Source of the DNA: [Phialemoniopsis] sp. UDSM-2020
Taxonomy: Eukaryota; Ascomycota; Sordariomycetes; Thyridiales; Thyridiaceae
Direction of reading: 5' to 3'
Length of the DNA stretch: 64,000 nt
Assembly (NCBI GenBank): GCA_018873225.1
Contig: JAEILZ010000006.1
Coordinates: forward strand, 1,178,001-1,242,000
Shown: piece by piece, positions 1 through 11,014 of the stretch
Position numbering within the stretch: position 1 is the first letter of the stretch
How the letters are laid out: each line of letters begins with the position of its first letter
Notes under the pieces: model-generated
Told to the model about the DNA's origin: nothing
What the model saw: the letters and a program-made list of their open reading frames with translations, nothing else
The model's database searches: none
Made by a program: the position numbers and the translations under genes

Positions 1-1210
1 CGCCCTTTTCATGCGCAACATGTTGATCCGCCCCCCGCGTGAGGAGCTCGAGCACTTCTCGCCCGACTACACCATCTACAACGCCGGTACTTTCCCCGCC
101 AACCGATACACCGAGGGCATGACCTCTGGCACCTCAGTATCCATCAACTTCGCCGAGAAGGAGATGGTCATCCTGGGTACCGAGTACGCCGGTGAGATGA
201 AGAAGGGTGTCTTCACCGTCCTCTTCTACGAGATGCCCATCAAGCACAACGTCCTGACCCTGCACTCGTCCGCCAACGAGGGCAAGGACGGCGACGTCAC
301 CGTCTTCTTCGGTCTGTCTGGTACCGGCAAGACCACCCTGTCTGCCGACCCCAACCGTGCCCTGATCGGTGACGACGAGCACTGCTGGAGCGACAAGGGT
401 GTCTTTAACATTGAGGGTGGTTGCTACGCCAAGTGCGTCGGCCTGTCTGCTGAGAAGGAGCCCGATATCTTCAACGCCGTCAAGTTCGGCTCCGTCCTCG
501 AGAACGTCGTCTTCGACCCCGAGACCCGTGTCGTCGACTACGACGACACCACCCTGACCGAGAACACTCGCTGCGCCTACCCCATCGAGTACATCTCCAA
601 CGCCAAGATCCCCTGCAAGTCCGACAACCACCCCCGCAACATCATCCTCCTGACCTGCGACGCCCGCGGTGTCCTGCCCCCCATCTCCAAGCTGGACCGT
701 GCCCAGACCATGTTCCACTTCATCTCGGGTTACACCTCCAAGATGGCCGGTACCGAGGACGGCGTCACCGAGCCCCAGGCCACCTTCTCCTCGTGCTTCG
801 CCCAGCCCTTCCTGGCCCTGCACCCCATGCGCTACGCCAAGATGCTGGCGGACAAGATCGACCAGCACAAGGCCAACGCCTGGCTGCTCAACACTGGCTG
901 GGTCGGTGCCGGCCACGCCCAGGGCGGCAAGCGCTGCCCCCTCAAGTACACGCGCGCCATCCTCGACGCCATCCACTCGGGCGAGCTCGCCGGCGTCGAG
1001 TACGAGAACTACGAGGTCTTCAACCTCCAGGTGCCCAAGACCTGCCCCGGCGTCCCCGCCGAGCTGCTCAACCCCAAGGCCGCCTGGACCGCCGGCGACG
1101 ACAGCTTCACCAACGAGGTCACCAAGCTCGGCAAGCTCTTCATCGAGAACTTCCAGAAGTACGCCGACGAGGCCACCAAGGACGTTGTCGAGGCCGGCCC
1201 CGTCGTCTAA
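1..1210 (+). CDS. PCK1: Phosphoenolpyruvate carboxykinase (ATP), 3' part
   Basis: This enzyme converts oxaloacetate and ATP to PEP, CO2 and ADP in the cytosol, the first committed step of gluconeogenesis. The frame is open from base 2 (reading ALF before the Met at 11), so the true start lies left of the window. About 402 codons are present, against roughly 540-560 for the family. The nucleotide-binding P-loop GLSGTGKTT lies at about 311-337 and is followed by the metal/phosphate motif IGDDEH. The remainder (SKMAGTE, TGWVGAG, KYTRAI) is collinear with ATP-type fungal PEPCK. No intron is seen in this part, and codons end almost only in C or G, as in highly expressed fungal genes. It is convergent with the next gene. 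Aspergillus calls this gene acuF. Confidence 0.97.
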   Translation, partial: ALFMRNMLIRPPREELEHFSPDYTIYNAGTFPANRYTEGMTSGTSVSINFAEKEMVILGTEYAGEMKKGVFTVLFYEMPIKHNVLTLHSSANEGKDGDVTVFFGLSGTGKTTLSADPNRALIGDDEHCWSDKGVFNIEGGCYAKCVGLSAEKEPDIFNAVKFGSVLENVVFDPETRVVDYDDTTLTENTRCAYPIEYISNAKIPCKSDNHPRNIILLTCDARGVLPPISKLDRAQTMFHFISGYTSKMAGTEDGVTEPQATFSSCFAQPFLALHPMRYAKMLADKIDQHKANAWLLNTGWVGAGHAQGGKRCPLKYTRAILDAIHSGELAGVEYENYEVFNLQVPKTCPGVPAELLNPKAAWTAGDDSFTNEVTKLGKLFIENFQKYADEATKDVVEAGPVV

Positions 1211-2265
1211 GCTTGTTGTTGGCAAGAAGACTAATCGAGAAGGTTTACATTTTGAGCTTCACAGCAGCGATGTTCTCTATGTTTTCTTATCAACATTTTC
1301 TTTCCTTTGTTCTTTTTTGTCAGTGTGGTCTCCATACCATACTGACTCATAATGGCATTGTGGTTTGACCCCGGTTTTTGGGTCAACAAATTGGTTTCAG
1401 CACGCGCGGCATGCACGGTAAAATGGTCCTGGCAGCTCCTCTTGGATGAGAGAGAGACTGTACCAAAGAGAAAAAGACAGGACATACGCTCTGCGCGATA
1501 TAGCATCGAAGGATAAAACGGAATGCCGATGACTATCTGGTCCCGAGGACACATGTGTGGCAGTAGTGGGAGGAGGGAATGATCGAGAAGAGGGGTGGGT
1601 GGGTGTGCGTTTGGAAGTTCTTAGTATATCATGATAGGCACGAAATCAGAGATAAGAATGTGAACCTTTCAAAAAACTTGCTTGACTGTTTTAATGATGT
1701 GTCTTCATACATGCTTGTCAGGTATCGATTTTAGATGGTGGCTTATCCCACTACCTGAACTCGGTCAATGGGATCCCCGACTATGAGTGCCATGTTTAAC
1801 ATCACAGCCTTCTGCTTCCGTGTCGAGGCAGCCTTCTCTTCAACATGACAAAAGGCCCTCACTACTTTCTCGCAAGCAGTGATTGTTAGTCTGGGATATG
1901 CAGAGTTCCGAAGTTCTTTCGCAGACATGGATTTGGGTTCCTGGTGTTTTAGAAGAAAATGGATCCGCATGTCGACCGACTTCCTAATACGGTCAGACAT
2001 CGCGCGCCATTCACCATTTTCATATAAATGCGCCTGCCCGCCAGGAGCACTCGCTTTCTTGAATGTTGTCTCCTTTTAAAAAAACGCATAACGTCGCCGT
2101 GAACGCAATTTATAATTATGAGCTGTGAAAAAGTGGTCATGTTTGGGGGTTTTCGCCACAACATCAAGGACCAGCAAATATCAATTCACAATGCTCTCAA
2201 CAGCTGAGTTTGGTCATGTTGGCTCGAGCTGCTCAATATCTACCTATTGACAAATACATCCTCAC
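1211..2265. other. Intergenic, convergent; no gene seen
   Basis: This region lies between the 3' ends of PEPCK and the methyltransferase-like gene. It should hold both 3' UTRs. I see only short random ORFs and no RNA gene or repeat. Confidence 0.6.
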
Positions 2266-3314
2266 TCACGCATCCTTCTTCAGACAAATAATCCAATTTA
2301 CAAACCCGCACGGCCAAAGGTGCTCGACGCTCCCACTGCGCACCTCCCACTGGTCCGTCCCGCCCTCGGCGCCGCACGTGCGCAGCAGCACCTCGACCTC
2401 TTCGTGGGTCCGGGTGCGCAGGCCCGAGACCCAGCCGTCGAAGACGAGAACGAATGGCAGGATGGGGACGACCCAGGCCCAGAAGAGGGTGGCCGGAGAG
2501 CGCCACTTGATGGCGTAAAAGGGGGCCAGGACCATGATGCCGAGGCCAAAGATGCAGGTGGCGAAGAAGCCTGCGAAGTCGCGAGACTGGAGCTCAAAGA
2601 TCCTAAGGAGGCAAGAGGTCAGCTTTCCCACGGAGGGGTAGTTGTTGGATGCTCAAGGGAGCAAACTCACCCGAACCCATCACTCGTCTCGACCGTATCC
2701 TTGAGAATAGCGCGCGCGAGCGGATCATCGAAATGGTGAAAGGCCAAGTTGAACAGCCGAAACACCTTCTTCTCACCGCCGCCGGTGTGCCGCGCGAGCA
2801 GCGCCGGGTCGGCGTGGCTCGCGTCGACGGAGCTCGGCTCGTAGCCCATATTGGGGCTGCGCGCCGCGGCCTCGCGCCAGTTGTCGATGTGCGGGTGCAG
2901 GTCCGTCAGGACAAACTTGACGGGCTCCTTGCGGGCGGCATCGCTGTTGACGTGCTGCTCGATGGTCGGCGTGGGGCCTCCACCGCCCGCGCAAAAGTCG
3001 ACTATGACCCACGGCTTTTCTGCCTTTTGCTTCTTGCCGTTGGCGGTGCCTCGCCCTGCCGCGCTCGGGGCGGCGAGGACGTGCTCGGCCAGCAGGGAGG
3101 CTACGGCCCGGGCGGGCGAGATGGACTGGACGACTGGGAGGCATGTGATCCAGCAGATAGTCAGGGCAGCCTGGACGCGCGAGCGGAACCAGGGGTGGAA
3201 CCTTGACGGAGAGGTCAGGCTGGCTTCTTTGAAATGGCATCCGCGGACAGGTTTAACTTACCATGTCTGGTCGTCGATCTCGAAGAGATGCATCCGTGGT
3301 AGCAGAGGCGCCAT
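2266..3314 (-). CDS. Membrane-associated class I methyltransferase-like protein
   Basis: I build this from three exons (3314-3262, 3201-2671, 2602-2266) giving 306 aa with phases that close exactly. The N-terminal half carries a Rossmann-type motif I, VIVDFCAGGGGPTPTIE, near residue 75. It then has FVLTDLHPH, where the acidic residue at the end of strand 2 would bind SAM, and FRLFNLAFHHFDD, which resembles a motif after strand 4. The last third contains two long hydrophobic stretches (around FFATCIFGLGIMVLAPF and LFWAWVVPILPFVLVF), and a third lies near residue 30, so the protein is probably membrane-bound. Catalytic type and substrate are unknown. Both introns have GTAAGT/GTGAGT-type donors. 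The fold call is solid; the function is open. Confidence 0.8.
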
Positions 3315-4386
3315 GATTGCCTTGAGAGAATTCTCCAAAGGGAGAGTTTGACACGCCCAACTTTCTCGAGAAGGATCGAGTTTATTGCGAAGCTTCCTTG
3401 GTAGGTGCGCGTGCTCGCCTCCTGATACAATGGCCTTGCGAGGTAGTTGTCGCAGGAAGCTCCGGGACGAGAAAGTCTCGTTGTTCTTTCTCAAGTCTCC
3501 TGGAGACACCTTGACCAGCTCAAGAGGGATTGAGAGCAAGATACAAGCCGATGAAGGTCAGGATTGCAGCTCGAGGTCGATTGGGATTGCTGCAAAAGCT
3601 ACTACTTTAGACAAAGGAGCACAGCTTGATCTTTGAGCGGATCGCGGCTACTGGCCAAGTGGTGATGAGGATCAGTCGCGTATCAAGGGTCGAGCTCTGC
3701 CTTGTGCACGACAAGCATATTGATCCGTGGCCGGCTCGAATTGGTATCAATCTCTCCGTGCACCACGCGTTTGGCTGTGGCGGGGAGCTCGGCTTGAAGC
3801 TCATGACGTTTCACCTCGAGGGCTGTGGAGCCCTGCCGCTACGGGGTCACTTCGCAAGTGCTCCCTAAAGCGTTTTCAGCTTAGTGGTATCGAGAGCACT
3901 AAAATAAATGCCCAGACAAGGGCAGTTCTCGATTCGGCAGTGTGTACCTGAATTGGCATCGACACAATAAATGAATTTCGTCAATATGACAACAATTCTT
4001 GTATATACGTTTCCATTACCTCAATATTGGTGATATGTGTAGTAAATAAGAAAAAAGCCCCCAGCGATAGTACTTGACGCAGTACTGCTTTCAAACAATC
4101 AAAGAGAGTCTATTCGTCATCGTCGCCCAGCTCCTGCACAGCCCCTTGTACACTTCTTGGTCTGCTTTAGTGCCCGCGTACGGTGGTGTCACAGCACGAG
4201 CGGGTGCGTCAATCTTTCCGTTGGGGATTCACCGCTCTCACATGCAATTCTCAGCCCCCGGTATATGGGGACGGACTGTTTCAAGAGACAGCTCCCGACA
4301 CGATACGTTTGTTTTTCTCACAAAAACAGATTCCTTGCGTCCTGAGATGATCCAAGCCAGTCCTCTGCTGCACGCACGGTAACGCC
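3315..4386. promoter_or_regulatory. Divergent promoter region, no gene seen
   Basis: This 1.07-kb region separates the methyltransferase-like gene (-) from the P450 (+) and should contain both promoters. I recognise no coding sequence or repeat. Confidence 0.5.
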
Positions 4387-6097
4387 ATGTCTTTGCTGCA
4401 TGGCTTCACCACCTGGCTCGTTCGTCTTGCGATACCGCTGGTCCTCGCCTACTTTGCCCTCACGCGACCCCGGATCAGGCGAGATGGCAAACCATTGAGG
4501 TGGGTTTTCGCAGCTCAATTGCTCTTGCAGTTCCATTTGACGACACGTGGAATGCTAATATGCTGTAGGAAACCACCCAACACGCTGCCGTTGGTGGGCA
4601 ATGGCTTGCTCTTCATCCAGGCACGCCACAAGCTCTTCTCGTGGTTCGTCAAGTGTGAGCGACAGTTTGGGAGGGAGACGTTCCAGATTAAGGTGCCAAC
4701 ATTACCACCTGGAATTGTGATCAATGACCCCCGAAACGTCGAGTATGTCTTCAAGAATGAGGGCATCTTTAGCAAGGGCGATTTTGTCAAGGGGATGCTG
4801 TGGGACCTGTTTGGTAGGCTCTGTCATTCGATTGCTGTTGTTCGACAATTTGCTCACAGCTCCTTAGGTCATGGCATCATCAATGCAGACGGTGAGATCT
4901 GGCAGGTCCAGAGAAAGGCCGGCAAGGACTTTCTCAATGCACCTAATCTCAGAGTTCTCACCGACGTAGCCCTGCCGAAATATCTGTCTGCCAGCGTGAA
5001 TTTGCTGCAGCGCCAAGAAGATACTGCAGTAGTAGATCTACAGGTGGTTTTCCATGAGATCACATCGCTTCTCATGGGGAAGATGGCTTACAATGTGAAT
5101 ATTCCATTCCATTCCGTCGCAGGATGCTTGCACTAACACACCCTCAAAGATGGAAATGCATGCGGACGACGAGTTTACCAAAGCCTTCGACGAGGCATCT
5201 GGTGCCTCTACCGAGCGATTTCAGAACCCTTTGTGGTTCATTACCGAAGTCTTCCTTGGCGGCAACTTCCGCGAGCAATTGGCCATCGTCAAGCATTACG
5301 GTAATCGCATCGTCGCCAGCGCTGTAGAAGACCGCAAGTTAGGGAGGTGCAACGCCATCGCGTCCGAAGATGAGGATACCAAGCTCAACGAGGTATCTGG
5401 CAGCCTCATCCAGTCATTGCTCGACGCTGTGCCCGACCAAAACATGGTTGCAGATGCTGCTTTGAACTATTTATCTGCCGGTCGAGACACTGTCGCTCAA
5501 GCGTTGACATGGACATTTTACCGGTTGATGAAGGAGCCGCAAGTGATAGACAAGCTCAGGAAGGAGGTCGAGCAGGTCATTGCCAATACAGGGCATTCGC
5601 CAGATGTGTTCAACTCGACCATCTTCAACCCGGCCAACATGCCCTACACCATGGCTACGTTTTACGAAGCACTTCGCCTGTACCCACCCATCCCATTCGA
5701 GATTCGCCAGGCCGAGCAGGATACCACCCTGCCGGATGGCACCTTTCTTCCCAAGACCTCCATCATCGTCTGGTCTCTGTGGGCCATGGGTCGGTCGCAG
5801 CTGACGTGGGGCTCTGACGCCGATGATTTTCGGCCGGAGCGATGGCTCGACAGCAACGACAGGTTGATCCAGCGCGGTTCTGGCGAGTTTCCCGTGTTCA
5901 ACGGTGGGCCGCGCATGTGCCTGGGCAAGAAGATGGCCGAGGTGATTGCCGTGCAGTGCATCGCAAGTCTGATCTGGATGTTTGACTTTGCGCCTGTAGA
6001 CGATAAGGAGCGAAAGACTAAAACAAGCTTGACATTGCCCATGGAGGGCGGCTTGCCTTGCTACGCGAAGAACAGAGCTGAAGGATTATCGCTATAG
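4387..6097 (+). CDS. Cytochrome P450, CYP52/fatty-acid hydroxylase-like
   Basis: A haem monooxygenase, probably anchored in the ER by a helix at residues 10-27. Four exons (4387-4499, 4569-4813, 4868-5094, 5150-6097) give 510 aa. Landmarks are the proline-rich hinge KPPNTLPLVGNG, the I-helix AGRDT near residue 304 (the acid-alcohol pair for O2 activation is intact), ExxR in EALR near 368, the PERF-type DFRPERW, and the haem loop FNGGPRMCLG with the Cys ligand near 452. The sequence style (GDFVKGMLWDLFGHGIINADGEIWQVQRK) is that of the CYP52/CYP86 clan, whose members often omega-hydroxylate fatty acids or alkanes. The substrate here is inferred, not shown. The neighbours do not suggest a pathway. 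Confidence 0.93.
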
Positions 6098-6168
6098 ACA
6101 GTAGAAGCTTACGAGATATGAGATCCTAGAAATCCAGGACATGAATTATGACCAAATTGAGGGGAAGT

Positions 6169-6891
6169 CTACTCTACTATCTTGAAGATACCTTTCTGGA
6201 CATTCTTGTCAACTGTCCAGTGGATGAATCTCTGGTCTCGGCCTAGGACCCAGTTGCCCTCTTCGACAAACTTGTCGTCTGGCCTCTCTTCCCCGAACTT
6301 TTCCGTCGTCCACTCGTGGAAGCGCTTGCCCGCCAGATCACCCTCTAAATCTCCAAAACACCACCACCCAGTCCCGAGATAGCCTTCATTCACCGCGATC
6401 CGGAACCTCTCCCCAGGATGCAAGTCCGACTTTGTCAGCTTCTCCTCGTGCCTGAAGATGCGCTCCCACCCCAGTCGGTGCGTGACCGTCACCTCACTGC
6501 CATCCCCCGGCACAGTCAAGAACTCTAGCCCACGCTCTCTCAGATCCAAAGCGTCGCTCCTCAGCCTCTCGTTCACGCGGAAGAAGCCAAGCATTATTTT
6601 CTTGCCGTCGGTGACCTGGTCATCATCGTCCACGGCGCGGATGGCGCCGAATGCCCCGCGGGCGAACATGTCGACGCCTTCGTCTCCAAAGACCTCAAAG
6701 GCGGTGCGGTGGATCATGAAAGTGAGGGGCTTCCCTTGGTGAGCAACGGCGGCTTCCGCGATGCGTACGCTCAGCGTCACTTCCAACTTGGCGTCTGGGT
6801 CACTCAGTGAGAGCGTCGGCGAGGTCGAGAGCGTGACCTGCAGCGTAGCTTGCGTGACCTTAGGGTCGTATTTCCACTTGATGAAGACCAT
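6169..6891 (-). CDS. Conserved-looking unknown protein, 240 aa
   Basis: An intronless ORF of 240 aa that starts MVFIKWKYDP and ends 71 bp from the stop of the convergent P450. It has no signal peptide or membrane helix. The composition is that of a soluble globular protein with alternating beta-rich segments and several Trp/Phe-rich turns (HRLGWERIFRHEE, TGWWCFGDLEGD). I do not recognise the family. Coding status is supported by the length, the normal composition and the absence of any competing reading on the other strand. Confidence 0.75.
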   Translation of the reverse strand: MVFIKWKYDPKVTQATLQVTLSTSPTLSLSDPDAKLEVTLSVRIAEAAVAHQGKPLTFMIHRTAFEVFGDEGVDMFARGAFGAIRAVDDDDQVTDGKKIMLGFFRVNERLRSDALDLRERGLEFLTVPGDGSEVTVTHRLGWERIFRHEEKLTKSDLHPGERFRIAVNEGYLGTGWWCFGDLEGDLAGKRFHEWTTEKFGEERPDDKFVEEGNWVLGRDQRFIHWTVDKNVQKGIFKIVE

Positions 6892-8141
6892 TTGAGATCA
6901 CGATTGAAGTGTGTTGAGCGGAAGATGGGAAGAACTAGCTTACGGTTTGGGACGACGTCCGAAATAAACCCCCGTTGGTTCGGATCCTGGTCGCCACGTG
7001 TGAGTGGCAACCTGGGTGGGGATGGATCGCCGGCTTACACGACTGATCCGCCATCCCGACTACCTCTGATCCAGGCATCATTTGAAGAGACACATATTGT
7101 GACTGATCTTGTACTGTTGTTTTACCATTATTTCGTCCATATCTTGGCCGGGCCTGACGCTAGATAGTGGGATAACCAGGAGGGGAGGTTTACTTGATCC
7201 CAATGAATATCATGCCAGTTCCATATGTAGAGAGCTCCCACTTGAAATAGCATACTCGTTGTGCTTCCATGTTATATGATCCTTCAAGCCCATGCAGTCA
7301 ATATTCTTCATCTCTGGGAGGTTGTTCTCGTGACATCGCGCCCCAACACTTACGATTATCGTTGCTCAATCACGAGCATCTACCTGCTTGCCGCCACATA
7401 CTCGCACTTGTGGCAATCAGGTACTTTCTACATATTGCCTTCTTTATTTCTGAGGTCCATGAGTGATAAAGTCAAATACCGCTGATGCCCTTCACTTCAC
7501 TTCACAAAGCTCTTGCTCCTCACCGCTGATCATCCGTTTCTGCTGTCCCTCCCTCTCTCTTTCGTCCGATATTAATTGCCCTCCCAAATCAGCCCCTTTT
7601 CTGAGATTCAATCCTTTCTGAAATTCCTTTTGAGATCCGTCCTGTTCACTCTGAATCATTCCCCTGTTCCTGAGATCAAATTCCAAATTCAAATCACTCC
7701 GTGATACTGGATCAGATCCTTCTTCTTCGACCGTCTACAATCGGGTACATTCTTCTCTCACCCTCATCTTGACACACAGGAGAATATCACGAGAGCACTA
7801 CTGATCTAGATCTTGCTCACCGCACTCAGACGATTGTTCTTCTCTCCTGCAAACATTTTCTTACCTCGTTTCAATCTCTCGTACACTTCTCACCTGTTCT
7901 TACACGCACTTGACACCGACAGACCTCAGAACTTCACGACTACATCTCAGATTTCACCGACTCGCGAGCTACGATAGCGTATGAGCTCTTCAGTATTTTC
8001 TCTATCTTGAAGACTCTCGTGCATTCTTCCACAGTCTCTCCCAGATCAAATCAACTTCCCCTGTTTCATCTCACTCCATCTCAGACTGACCTCGCACTCT
8101 TGAATTCTAGCACTCTACAAGCCGATCTCCATCTCCACACG
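6892..8141. promoter_or_regulatory. Divergent promoter and pyrimidine-rich leader
   Basis: This 1.25-kb region separates the 240-aa gene (-) from the coiled-coil/F-box-like gene (+). From about 7490 to 8140 the top strand is rich in C and T (repeated CTTCTC/TCTCAC), typical of a fungal promoter and 5' leader. The reading frame stays open upstream of 8142, but only with TTG as a start, so I place the start at ATG 8142. Confidence 0.5.
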
Positions 8142-11014
8142 ATGTCGGACACTGATGATGATGATCGTGGCCCTTGCACCCGGGCAAATTGCGTCGCTAC
8201 TCAGACGAACCTCACCACTCTGGCTGCAGCAAACACTCTATTGACACAGCAGAACGCGGACCAAGCTCGTAGCCTCAACGCTTTGCAAGCACGCCTAGAC
8301 ATTCGAACACAAGAGAGGGACGATCGCGATGAGACAATATTCGAACTACAGGAAGAGCTAGAAGCGGACGCCCAACAAGCTGCATTTCAGGCTACGCTTC
8401 ATCAAGCAGAAGTGCAGCATCTCCAGGCACAGATCGACGCGCTGCAGACCACCCTTAATGGGGGCCCGCATCGCCATGAACCTGTAAGTTCTTGAGATAC
8501 AATTTATATCATTGTGTTATCGTGGGTTACTGACACATACTGTAGACCTGGTTCAGAGAGGACATGCCGGACCCTGAGGACGTTGGAGCCATGCGGGCAT
8601 GGAAGAGCATCTGGTACCTCTCGCAAAAAGAGAACAACATGAGCGGTAGCCTCAAGATTACTCACCCCGACATCATCTTCGTCCAAAAGCAGCAGGAGGA
8701 TGAAATCGTCCCGCAAGCGGACGAGGACGATGCCGATGAGCCAGAGAGCTCGCCATTCCATAGCTTCTCTGAGCTCGACGGCTCCCTGAGTCCTCGCTTC
8801 CGGAAAGAGCCATTGCCATCACCCGTCTCGGAAGAAGAGTTCAAGTCGGGAATCCATTTCAACGATTTCCCGGCAGGAATTCAAGCTAGGATCTTCCGGA
8901 TGGCTCTTGACATGGGAGAACTCGTTCATTGCGTCTCTCGTCTGGACAGATTCATACCTCTTGATCCGGAGTCGGTGCCCCATCCCGATGATGCGTACTA
9001 GGAGACTCACTCGGGCTTGCTGAACAGATTCCACTGGGGCTCCCAAGAATGCAGCATCACGAACGCGTTCCGGCCCGACGACGTCTTAGCAGTTCTGCAT
9101 GTTTGTCGAAGGTGGTATTTCATCGGTGTCCATGCCTTCTACAGTCTCAACACTTTTGCCTTCTCGAGTCTGGGAGAGTTTGGCAGGTTCTTCACTGGCA
9201 TCGGTGGCAAACGTCTACACCGAGTCCAGCATTTCGAGATCATGTGGCATGGAAACCAGTGGCTCACTAACCCGCGTACCATGGAGGAACGAGATGGGAA
9301 GGAGGTGGAGGTTGTGCGGAGTAAACGCACTGAGAAACTCGACCTTCTTATGAAAATGCGCCGCCTGCGAACGATATCAGTCCACTTGGACGAGTCCTCC
9401 ACAAAGCGCATCCGACGCCAATATGAGCCCTGGGATGTGAAGGACCGCCACGAGCAGAAGTCTCGTGGTCAGCCCAACTGGCGTGCACTCCGGAAACTCG
9501 CTACTATTCAGGGTGTTGACAGCATCCTCATGCTGCGCGACATGAAGCACGTCAAACTATACGACAGCAAGGCCACGCGAGATAGCTACGCAGATGGAGT
9601 CATTCAGCATGTTCCAGTGTGGGATTGGGATTTCCAAGAGTCTACGCTACGCCAAGTCACCCAGCCCAAGAATGCAGCACGCCGCCGCGATGCTGAGCTC
9701 CAGAACCTGGCTCCTCTCTTCCCGATCCGCCCAGGTGGCCCGGTTTACGATCCAAGTGAGACAGACTGGGAAATCGTACGCGACTTCTTTCTAGAGCCCG
9801 AGGGCCCGGATCTTGAGGATATACCTGGCCATGCGCAGGCTTCAAGTGTCGACCCTGAGGACGACGCCGCTGACAGCTCATCAGACAGCAGTTCTGATGG
9901 TGGCTCTGACGGCGGCTCTGATGGCGGTCCTGGTGGTGGTACTGATGATGACTCGGGTGGGAACGGCGGAGGCCGTAATATCATTAAAATCAATGTCAGA
10001 GGAGCAAAACGCCGCTCTGGAAGTGTCGTGCCAGATTCTGATGCGGAGGGTGACGACCTGGACGACATGGAGATGGACGATGCCAGCCAGGCATCCAGCT
10101 CAGAGGACTCGAAAAATGATGGCGATGGTGACTTGGATGACGACTCTGGTAACGACTCGGATCACGGCCCGGGCCTCGGCTATCTTAAGGGCATCAAGCA
10201 GCGAAACATCCCTGATTGCGATATCAAGCGCGAGCCTTCTGAAGACGGCGATGTCGATACAGTCTATGACTCGGAGCGACAGGAGTCACTGTTTAAGGAC
10301 CGGTCTGAGAGTCGCTTCCGCCAGAATAGTGAGGAACGCGAAGGAAGCGAGCCGATGTTTTTCGACGACGACATGTCATCGAGAGGCGGCACTGAGGATA
10401 GGGAAGCAAGCGAGTCTATGTTCGTCGACAACGACACTTTTCCTCACGAGGTTGTGCTGGTCGAAGACGATCCTGCTCCCAAGTCCGAGAGTGAGCCCCC
10501 TATCGATCTGGCCGAAGAAGACACTGCTTCTAGATTCGGGAGCGAGCCTTCATCTATTATCATCGATCTCACCGGTGAGGGCCCCAGCTCTGACGGCAAT
10601 CGGGCGAAGCGTTCGCTGTCACACTCGGCCGAGCCGGACAACAAGCGCCGTCGAACTCACTCCATCATGCCGGTCGTCCCCGAGGGCTGGGACGTGGAAC
10701 TCGACCGCATGCGCTCTGAGCCTTGGAGTTATCGACAGCAGACACTGTCTAATTCTGGGTCTGATCACGGCTCTGATGTTGCTTCCGAACCCGGTTCTCA
10801 AGCCGGTTCTCGCGCTGGTTCTCGCGCTGGTTCTCGCGCTGGCTCTCAAGCTGGTCCTAGAGTTGCTTCCGAAGCTGGCTCTGCAGACGGCCCTGAAGCT
10901 GGTTCCGATGCTGGTTCCGAGGCCAATTCAGTAGGTGGTTCTAAAGTTGGTTCTAGAGCTGGCTCTCAAGCTGCCTCTGAGGGTGATTCCGATTCTCCCA
11001 TCATTATTGATTGA
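8142..11014 (+). pseudogene. Coiled-coil/F-box-like acidic protein gene with in-frame stop
   Basis: Exons 8142-8483 and 8546-11014 form one frame of about 935 codons, interrupted by a TAG at 8999-9001. The N-terminus is a Gln/Ala/Glu coiled coil (residues 25-105). Next comes an F-box-like stretch, FNDFPAGIQARIFRMAL, which in fungi often precedes a cell-surface-unrelated structural domain. After the TAG the frame continues with LLNRFHWG and VLHVCRRWYFIGVHAFY, the typical second half of that fungal family, so the two parts belong together. The C-terminal 400 residues are acidic and Ser/Gly/Asp-rich, with nuclear-localisation-like NKRRRTH, a SUMO-interaction-like IIIDLT and Gly-Ser-Xaa-Ala repeats. 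It may be a recent pseudogene, a readthrough gene or a sequencing error. If the stop is used, the product is a 265-aa N-terminal protein. Confidence 0.7.
10754..10990 (+). repeat. Coding tandem repeat, Gly-Ser-Xaa-Ala
   Basis: A degenerate 12-nt tandem repeat near the end of the preceding gene. Three consecutive perfect units of GGTTCTCGCGCT lie at 10805-10840, with diverged units on both sides. It encodes GSRA/GSQA/GSEA-type tetrapeptides. Imperfect units suggest an old array with a recently expanded core. Confidence 0.9.

Noticed and set aside
134..1225. Antisense ORF of 363 codons opposite PEPCK
   Set aside because: It arises from the same codon bias and has low-complexity composition. 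The sense strand is unmistakable PEPCK.
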